From assembly GCF_006538325.1 (NCBI RefSeq), contig NZ_BJKK01000001.1:496001-560000 (forward strand): DNA of 64,000 nt, given 5' to 3'. Within the stretch, counting starts at the first letter, position 1, and each line of letters opens with the position of its first letter. The stretch is from Alteromonas sp. KUL42 (GTDB lineage: Bacteria > Pseudomonadota > Gammaproteobacteria > Enterobacterales > Alteromonadaceae). Positions 58,652 through 64,000 of this stretch are shown piece after piece. The notes below the pieces were generated by a model that was not told where the DNA came from, made no database searches, and saw nothing but the letters and a program-made list of their open reading frames with translations. The position numbers were made by a program, and so were the translations under genes.

Positions 58652-58728
58652 GGTGGGCGTAGCTCAGTTGGTAGAGCCCCGGATTGTGATTCCGGTTGTC
58701 GTGGGTTCAAGTCCCATCGTCCACCCCA
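58652..58728 (+). tRNA. tRNA-His (anticodon GUG)
   Basis: Starts with the extra G-1 typical of tRNA-His, acceptor GTGGGCG/CGTCCAC, anticodon loop TTGTGAT, GTTCAAGTC T-loop, encoded CCA. Confidence 0.97.
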
Positions 58729-58734
58729 CTTTTT

Positions 58735-58819
58735 GCGGAAGTGGTGGAATTGGTAGACACGCTGGATTTAGGTTCCAGTGCTTCACGGCGTGAGAGTTCA
58801 AGTCTCTCCTTCCGCACCA
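58735..58819 (+). tRNA. tRNA-Leu (anticodon UAG)
   Basis: Eighty-five bases with a class II variable arm, acceptor GCGGAAG/CTTCCGC, anticodon stem CTGGA/TCCAG around TTTAGGT, encoded CCA. Only six bases separate it from tRNA-His. Confidence 0.97.
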
Positions 58820-58861
58820 TGTTTTCAAGCTTTTTCAAAAGCTTTCCAAAGATATCTCTGT

Positions 58862-58938
58862 CGGTGAGTGGCGCAGCTTGGTAGCGCACTTGTTTTGGGT
58901 ACAAGGGGTCGCAGGTTCAAATCCTGTCTCACCGACCA
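58862..58938 (+). tRNA. tRNA-Pro (anticodon UGG), copy 2
   Basis: Same 77-base sequence as 58383-58459. Last gene of the tRNA operon. Confidence 0.97.
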
Positions 58939-59276
58939 TTTATCTCTCTTCTTTCTTCGAAAATATCCTTGATGCATATCTAATTAAAACTTAATGCGTG
59001 TTTTGCGCTCGTTTGTCTATATTATACGCAAATGGCGACGACAAACTTGTGTTTCCCTCTCGACTCTTGTGATATGCAGCTGTATACTACCGCGTCGTTT
59101 TTTTAACCAGTACGTTTGTTTCAGGTTGTTTTTACACATACTTATAATGTGTCCAAACCATGATTCTTTTAACGTCAGATAACGACCTCTACCCCGGAGT
59201 GATATGCAAACGATGCATGACGGGAGAGGGGATTGAGAACAAAACGCCTGTAAAGGCGTATAGTTGAGGTAACATA
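58939..59276 (+). promoter_or_regulatory. tig upstream region with promoter and leader hairpin
   Basis: No ORF I trust lies in these 338 bp. TCGACT (59060) and TATACT (59083) at 17-bp spacing make a plausible tig promoter. ACGCCT-GTAA-AGGCGT (59244-59259) is a small leader hairpin just before the TTGAGGT ribosome-binding site. Confidence 0.5.
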
Positions 59277-60581
59277 ATGCAAGTTTCAGTCGAGACGACC
59301 CAGGGTTTAGAACGCCGTCTTACTATCACCGTTCCTGCTAACACGGTTGATTCAGCAGTTAAGTCACGCCTACAGCAGTTGGCAAAAACACAACGTATCA
59401 ACGGTTTCCGCCCAGGTAAAGTTCCTGTAAGCGTAATTCAAAAGCGTTTCGGCCAAGCTGTACGTCAGGAAGTAGCTGGCGATGTTATGCAGCAGAACTT
59501 CTACCAAGCGGTTATTCAAGAAAAAATTCAACCGGCTGGTATGCCAAAGTTCGAACTGACTAAAGATGTTGACGGTCAGGACCTAGAATTTACTGCATCT
59601 TTCGAAGTTTACCCAGAAGTAGAAGTGAAAGGTGTTAGCGATATCGAGATTGAAAAGCCAGTAGTTGAGATTACTGACGAAGATCTAGATAACATGATGG
59701 AAACGCTTCAAAAGCAACACGCTTCTTGGAAAGAAGTGAAGCGCAAAGCGAAGAAAGATGACAAAGTAATCATCGACTTCGTTGGTTCTATCGACGGTGA
59801 AGAATTCGAAGGCGGTAAAGCGGAAGATTTTGCTCTTGAGCTTGGCCAAAACCGTATGATCCCTGGTTTCGAAAAGCCTCTTGTAGGTGCGAAAGCGGGT
59901 GAAGAAGTGACTATTGAAGTGACTTTCCCAGAAGATTACCACGCTGAAAACCTTAAGGGTAAAGACGCAGTATTCCAAGCAACTGTGAAAAAAGTTGAAG
60001 GCCTAAACCTTCCTAAAGTTGACGAAGAATTTGCGAAACTTTTCGGTGTTGAAGAAGGCGGTGTAGACGCGCTTAAAGCTGAAGTTCGCAAGAACATGCA
60101 GCGTGAACTAAACCAAACGCTTAAAGCACAGGTTAAAGAAAACGTTATTGCTAAGCTAGTTGAAGCAAATGAGATTGATATTCCTCAAGCGCTAATTGAC
60201 CAAGAAGTTAATGCACTTCGCGAACAAGCTAAGCAACGTTTCAGCCAGCAAGGTGGTGGTCAAAACTTACCTGAACTTCCAGCTGAATTGTTCACAGACA
60301 ACGCAAAGCGTCGCGTTTCAATTGGTCTACTTCTAGGAGAAGTGATCAAGAACAACGAACTTAAAGCTGACGAAGCGAAAGTAAACGAAATGATCGAAAC
60401 AGCAGCGTCTGCGTATGAAGATCCTCAAGAAGTTATTGACTACTACAACAATAACCAAGAGCTTATGCAGCAGATGCAAAACGTTGCGCTAGAAGAACAA
60501 GCAATCGAGTGGGTTCTTGAGCAAGCAAAAGTTACTGAAGTAACTAAAGCTTTTGACGAGGTTATGAACAAACAGGCGTAA
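59277..60581 (+). CDS. tig: Trigger factor
   Basis: A ribosome-bound chaperone and prolyl isomerase. The 434-residue protein has an N-terminal ribosome-binding domain with the signature [16 protein letters not shown], an FKBP-type isomerase domain at about 155-245 ([20 protein letters not shown]), and a helical C-terminal chaperone domain. It heads tig-clpP-clpX, each with its own ribosome-binding site. A terminator lies after tig. Confidence 0.97.
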   Translation: MQVSVETTQGLERRLTITVPANTVDSAVKSRLQQLAKTQRINGFRPGKVPVSVIQKRFGQAVRQEVAGDVMQQNFYQAVIQEKIQPAGMPKFELTKDVDGQDLEFTASFEVYPEVEVKGVSDIEIEKPVVEITDEDLDNMMETLQKQHASWKEVKRKAKKDDKVIIDFVGSIDGEEFEGGKAEDFALELGQNRMIPGFEKPLVGAKAGEEVTIEVTFPEDYHAENLKGKDAVFQATVKKVEGLNLPKVDEEFAKLFGVEEGGVDALKAEVRKNMQRELNQTLKAQVKENVIAKLVEANEIDIPQALIDQEVNALREQAKQRFSQQGGGQNLPELPAELFTDNAKRRVSIGLLLGEVIKNNELKADEAKVNEMIETAASAYEDPQEVIDYYNNNQELMQQMQNVALEEQAIEWVLEQAKVTEVTKAFDEVMNKQA

Positions 60582-60622
60582 ATTTTTACTGTCTGATTGA
60601 CAATACTTGTCAGCAACTGCTT

Positions 60623-60656
60623 AAATGCTCGGAGCCTTCCGAGCATTTTTGTTTTT
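60623..60656 (+). terminator. Terminator between tig and clpP
   Basis: AAATGCTCGGA, loop GCCT, TCCGAGCATTT, then TTGTTTTT. An 11-bp perfect stem, so clpP is probably also expressed from its own promoter. Confidence 0.85.
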
Positions 60657-60679
60657 AACGCTAGATAATCAAGGTAGCT

Positions 60680-61309
60680 ATGACTAATACCCCGTTTGAC
60701 CCTATGAATGCACTTGTCCCAATGGTTGTAGAGCAAACCTCTAAAGGTGAGCGCTCTTACGACATTTATTCTCGCCTATTAAAAGAAAATGTTATTTTCC
60801 TAGTTGGGCAAGTAGAAGATCACATGGCCAACCTCATCGTTGCTCAAATGCTGTTTTTAGAAGCAGAGAACCCCGAGAAAGATATTTTCCTTTACATTAA
60901 CTCACCAGGCGGTTCTGTAACGGCGGGTATGGCAATTTACGACACAATGAATTTCATCAAGCCTGACGTTAGTACGGTTTGTATGGGGCAAGCCGCCAGT
61001 ATGGGTGCCTTCTTATTGTCTGCAGGAGCAAAAGGTAAGCGTTATTGTCTACCTAATTCTCGCGTCATGATCCACCAACCGCTTGGTGGTTTCCAAGGCC
61101 AAGCGTCAGATTTTGAAATTCATGCTAAAGAAATTCTGTCTATTAAAGAGAAATTAAACCGTCTGATGGCCGACCACACTGGCCAAGACTACGAAAAAGT
61201 AGCTCGCGATACGGACCGTGATAATTTCTTAAGTGCGACAGAAGCGAAAGAATATGGTCTTGTTGACCAAGTTTTAACAAATCGATCTGACGTAGCCGCA
61301 ACTAAGTAG
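60680..61309 (+). CDS. clpP: ATP-dependent Clp protease proteolytic subunit
   Basis: ClpP is the tetradecameric serine protease core. The 209-residue protein has [15 protein letters not shown] with Ser107, [10 protein letters not shown] with His132, and an Asp at 181, the catalytic triad. The sequence [19 protein letters not shown] forms the oxyanion region. clpX follows after 74 bp containing a long stem (CCCGAGCC 61325 with GGCTCGGG 61357). Confidence 0.97.
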   Translation: MTNTPFDPMNALVPMVVEQTSKGERSYDIYSRLLKENVIFLVGQVEDHMANLIVAQMLFLEAENPEKDIFLYINSPGGSVTAGMAIYDTMNFIKPDVSTVCMGQAASMGAFLLSAGAKGKRYCLPNSRVMIHQPLGGFQGQASDFEIHAKEILSIKEKLNRLMADHTGQDYEKVARDTDRDNFLSATEAKEYGLVDQVLTNRSDVAATK

Positions 61310-61383
61310 TATAGTATTAGTAGACCCGAGCCAGTGCATTGCACGTTTTGGTTTTAGGCTCGGGCAAGGCAGAGGCAAAAGTA

Positions 61384-62658
61384 ATGAGTGATAAGCAAAG
61401 CGGTGACGGTGATAACAAGCTACTGTACTGCTCGTTTTGTGGCAAAAGCCAACACGAAGTAAGAAAATTAATAGCAGGCCCGTCGGTATTCATATGCGAC
61501 GAGTGTGTTGAGTTATGTAACGATATCATTCGCGAAGAAATCAAGGAAATTTCGCCAAAGCAAAAGCAGGATGCACTACCTAAACCAAGTGAGATCCACG
61601 CGCATCTTGACGATTATGTAATTGGTCAAGAACACGCGAAGAAAGTATTGTCAGTTGCGGTGTACAACCATTATAAGCGTCTGCGCAATGGTGATGTTCA
61701 CGATGGCGTTGAGCTTGGCAAGAGTAACATCTTGCTTATTGGCCCTACCGGCAGCGGGAAGACTTTACTTGCTGAAACGCTTGCTAGGTTATTAGATGTG
61801 CCATTTACAATGGCCGATGCTACCACCTTGACCGAAGCGGGTTATGTTGGTGAAGACGTTGAGAACATCATCCAAAAGCTATTGCAGAAGTGCGATTATG
61901 ATGTGGAAAAGGCGCAGCGCGGTATAGTGTATATCGATGAGATTGATAAGATTTCTCGTAAATCAGACAATCCGTCTATTACTCGTGACGTATCAGGTGA
62001 AGGCGTGCAACAAGCGTTGCTCAAGCTTATCGAAGGTACGGTAGCGTCAGTACCACCACAAGGTGGCCGTAAGCATCCGCAACAAGAATTCCTTCAAGTA
62101 GATACTTCTAAAATCTTGTTTATCTGTGGTGGAGCATTCGCTGGACTTGATAAGGTTATCGACCAACGAGCTCAGAAAGACACAGGTATCGGCTTTGGTG
62201 CAACGGTTAAGTCAAAAGACAATGGTAAGCAAATTAGCGAATTGTTCAAGCAAGTTGAGCCAGAAGATTTGGTGAAATACGGTTTGATCCCAGAGTTTAT
62301 TGGCCGTTTACCAGTGGTCACAAGCTTAGAAGAGTTGAACGAAGAGGCGCTTATACAAATCCTTCGCGAACCAAAGAATGCCATTACCAAGCAATATGGC
62401 GCGCTTTTCTCTATGGAAGACGTAGAGCTTGAGTTCCGTGATGATGCATTAAACGCTATTGCGAAAAAGGCAATGGAGCGTAAAACCGGTGCACGCGGTT
62501 TGCGCTCAATTGTAGAAGCGGTACTGCTAGATACCATGTATGACCTTCCTTCCATGGAAAATGTCAGCAAGGTGGTTATCGATGAAACGGTTATTCGCGG
62601 AGAGTCGAAGCCGATTTTGATTTATGATAGCAACGAAAAGAAAGCAGCCTCTGAGTGA
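61384..62658 (+). CDS. clpX: ATP-dependent Clp protease ATPase subunit ClpX
   Basis: ClpX is the AAA+ unfoldase that feeds ClpP. ATG 61384 has AGAGGC 8-13 bp upstream and begins [20 protein letters not shown]; an upstream ATG 45 bp away falls in the leader stem. The 424-residue protein has a zinc-binding domain (C16, C19, C38, C41), Walker [21 protein letters not shown], Walker [10 protein letters not shown], the pore loop GYVGED, and ends near KKAASE. A terminator follows. Confidence 0.97.
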   Translation: MSDKQSGDGDNKLLYCSFCGKSQHEVRKLIAGPSVFICDECVELCNDIIREEIKEISPKQKQDALPKPSEIHAHLDDYVIGQEHAKKVLSVAVYNHYKRLRNGDVHDGVELGKSNILLIGPTGSGKTLLAETLARLLDVPFTMADATTLTEAGYVGEDVENIIQKLLQKCDYDVEKAQRGIVYIDEIDKISRKSDNPSITRDVSGEGVQQALLKLIEGTVASVPPQGGRKHPQQEFLQVDTSKILFICGGAFAGLDKVIDQRAQKDTGIGFGATVKSKDNGKQISELFKQVEPEDLVKYGLIPEFIGRLPVVTSLEELNEEALIQILREPKNAITKQYGALFSMEDVELEFRDDALNAIAKKAMERKTGARGLRSIVEAVLLDTMYDLPSMENVSKVVIDETVIRGESKPILIYDSNEKKAASE

Positions 62659-62669
62659 TCTAGAGAGCT

Positions 62670-62700
62670 AAAAAAGGCCCTAGGGGCCTTTTTTGTTTTT
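62670..62700 (+). terminator. Rho-independent terminator of clpX
   Basis: AAAAAAGGCCC, loop TAG, GGGCCTTTTTT, then GTTTTT. Confidence 0.9.
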
Positions 62701-62731
62701 AAACCGCTACTGCGCTGGTTTATACCGCGTT

Positions 62732-62818
62732 GGGAAATTTTGTGAAATCCTCATTTACCAAAAGTAAACTCCGGTTCCCCAAAATTTCCCGCCTTGTCTA
62801 AACCATGCTCGCTGACGC
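62732..62818. repeat. Stem-loop repeat element, copy 1
   Basis: GGGAAATTTTG (62732-62742) pairs with CAAAATTTCCC (62780-62790), with TTTAC/GTAAA inside. The block 62735-62818 recurs at 62969-63052 (offset 234) with one mismatch. It lies between the clpX terminator and the lon promoter. Confidence 0.8.
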
Positions 62819-62965
62819 GGTCTAAAAACGGCGAGTGTTGTCTAAGAATTGACTCAGCATTAAATCCCAATTTTTTCATCAACATCCGTCTTTGCCCAAC
62901 TTCGCTCACGACGCTGAACAAAAACTATGGTCGATGTTTTAATAAACTTTTTTGAGTCCCTTGTA

Positions 62966-63052
62966 GGTAAATTTTGTGAAATCCTCATTTACCAAAAGTA
63001 AACTCCGGTTCCCCAAAATTTCCCGCCTTGTCTAAAACATGCTCGCTGACGC
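62966..63052. repeat. Stem-loop repeat element, copy 2
   Basis: Same 84-bp sequence as copy 1 apart from one base. The outer stem has one mismatch (GGTAAATTTTG against CAAAATTTCCC). The 150 bp between the copies has a partly similar CGCTGACG/GCTCACGACG text but no ORF. Confidence 0.8.
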
Positions 63053-63253
63053 TGTTCAAAAATAACTTTTCGAATGTGCTTTTGGTAAAACTGATTTTTA
63101 ATTTGCTGGTTATTTAAGCGCTTGTGTTAGTTCACACTATCCTTTCTGTTAGATTTCGTACTTAAGTGTTGCCTTACGCTTTAAAATCGATGATGGTTAT
63201 AGGTAGAGCAGGGAAGTAAGATTAAGGAATTAAAACACTTTAATAGGGTTAAG

Positions 63254-63281
63254 ATTGAACTTTGCTCTTGCATCCCCATAT
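63254..63281 (+). promoter_or_regulatory. Sigma-32 (heat-shock)-like promoter of lon
   Basis: ATTGAAC (63254-63260), 13-bp spacer, CCCCATAT (63274-63281), close to the sigma-32 consensus CTTGAAA-N(11-16)-CCCCATNT. It lies about 35 bp before the lon ATG. The E. coli lon gene is also a heat-shock gene. Confidence 0.65.
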
Positions 63282-63314
63282 AAAAATGACATTTCAGAAT
63301 AATTGAGAACAAGT

Positions 63315-64000
63315 ATGACAGTTGAGCGTGAAAATCGCATTGAAATTCCTGTGCTTGCCTTGCGGGACGTCGTTGTTTACCCGCATATGGTCATACCCCT
63401 ATTTGTTGGGCGTGAGAAATCCATTCGCTGTTTAGAAGCAGCAATGGAAAATGACAAACAGATTTTTTTAGTGGCACAAAAAGATGCTGGTGTAGATGAG
63501 CCAGAAGCTGACGATATCTATACTGTAGGGACAATTGCAACTATTTTACAGTTACTTAAGCTTCCCGACGGTACGGTTAAAGTACTTGTTGAAGGTAGTG
63601 TGCGAGGCCAAATAGATGGTTATCAACAGCAAGACCCGTATTTTGTAGCCAGCGTAGATAAGCTAGAAGATGAAGGTATTGATGAGAATGAACAAGAAGT
63701 ACTTATTCGTTCTGCGGTATCTCAATTTGAAGGCTATGTGAAGCTTAACAAGAAAATCCCACCTGAGGTGTTAACGTCATTAAACGGCATCGAAGACGCT
63801 GCGCGTTTAGCCGATACCATGGCAGCCCACATGCCACTTAAGCTTACTGAAAAGCAAAAAGTGCTTGAGATGCAAAGTGTGAATGAGCGTCTTGAGTACC
63901 TGATGGCGTTGATGGAAGGCGAAATCGATTTACTGCAGGTCGAGAAAAAAATTCGTACCCGCGTTAAAAAGCAAATGGAAAAAAGCCAGCGCGAGTACTA
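63315..64000 (+). CDS. lon: ATP-dependent protease Lon (5' part only)
   Basis: ATG 63315 opens MTVERENRIEIPVLALRDVV and continues VYPHMVIPLFVGREKSIRCL, the Lon N-terminal substrate-binding domain. The frame runs to the end of the window (228 codons visible) with ADTMAAHMPLKLTEKQKVLE and the coiled part KKIRTRVKKQMEKSQREY. The ATPase and Ser/Lys protease domains lie beyond. Position after clpX is standard. ATG has GAGAACAAG upstream, a weak ribosome-binding site. Confidence 0.95.
   Translation, partial: MTVERENRIEIPVLALRDVVVYPHMVIPLFVGREKSIRCLEAAMENDKQIFLVAQKDAGVDEPEADDIYTVGTIATILQLLKLPDGTVKVLVEGSVRGQIDGYQQQDPYFVASVDKLEDEGIDENEQEVLIRSAVSQFEGYVKLNKKIPPEVLTSLNGIEDAARLADTMAAHMPLKLTEKQKVLEMQSVNERLEYLMALMEGEIDLLQVEKKIRTRVKKQMEKSQREY

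Noticed and set aside
58611-58904. Open frames over the tRNA genes
   Set aside because: They run through structured tRNA sequence on both strands and are not credible proteins.

Overview
The window reads as a chromosomal segment of a marine gammaproteobacterium, most likely Alteromonas or a close Alteromonadales relative. The basis is backbone gene order (queA-tgt-yajC-secD-secF; suhB/trmJ-cysE/iscR-iscS; rlmN-pilW-rodZ-ispG-hisS-yfgM-bamB-der; xseA/guaB-guaA; tig-clpP-clpX-lon) plus the moderate G+C content and the protein sequences. The genus is an inference made without a database search. Both ends cut genes: the 3' end of queA on the left and the 5' part of lon on the right.

Layout. 1-4.9 kb: queuosine synthesis (queA, tgt) and the Sec accessory genes yajC-secD-secF, closed by a strong terminator. 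5.0-8.5 kb: an accessory module of two membrane acyltransferases around a membrane-anchored LytTR regulator. 8.8-11.5 kb: suhB, divergent from trmJ-cysE. 11.5-17.1 kb: an accessory island between cysE and iscR, holding a glycosyltransferase, a Tat-exported protein, a PqqD-like protein, an HprK-related kinase and a nucleotidyltransferase. This resembles a RiPP-type modification cassette without a known product. 17.1-25.3 kb: iron-sulfur cluster assembly as a hybrid iscR-iscS plus sufB-C-D-S-A-T-E set, with tandem IscR-type sites before iscR and another overlapping the sufB promoter. 25.5-36 kb: ndk, then the rlmN to der housekeeping run. 36-42 kb: a secreted protein of unknown function, xseA, and guaB-guaA.

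41.9-48.6 kb is a second accessory island: an IS3-family remnant, then SxtJ-like protein, a 49-residue DUF5989-like membrane protein, a NodU/CmcH-type carbamoyltransferase and an SGNH hydrolase. A duplicated 3' third of the carbamoyltransferase gene follows, carrying a second, different SGNH hydrolase. Each SGNH gene starts at the same position inside a carbamoyltransferase 3' end, and each is followed by the start of the same small gene. This indicates that two alleles of one variable locus have been joined head to tail. 48.7-57.9 kb: a chemotaxis receptor, a deacetylase-like protein, phospholipase A, an MBL hydrolase, proS, trmO, a DUF1415 protein and folD. A roughly 264-bp MITE-like element with 22-bp terminal repeats and flanking TA lies between proS and trmO. 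58.3-64 kb: a five-gene tRNA operon (Pro-Arg-His-Leu-Pro), then tig-clpP-clpX and lon. The clpX-lon gap holds two copies of a stem-loop repeat and a sigma-32-like promoter.

Functionally, the backbone covers protein export, folding and proteolysis, Fe-S assembly, tRNA modification, and GTP and folate metabolism. The accessory blocks look directed at envelope or secreted-molecule modification: acylation, carbamoylation with SGNH chemistry, and possible peptide phosphorylation or nucleotidylation.
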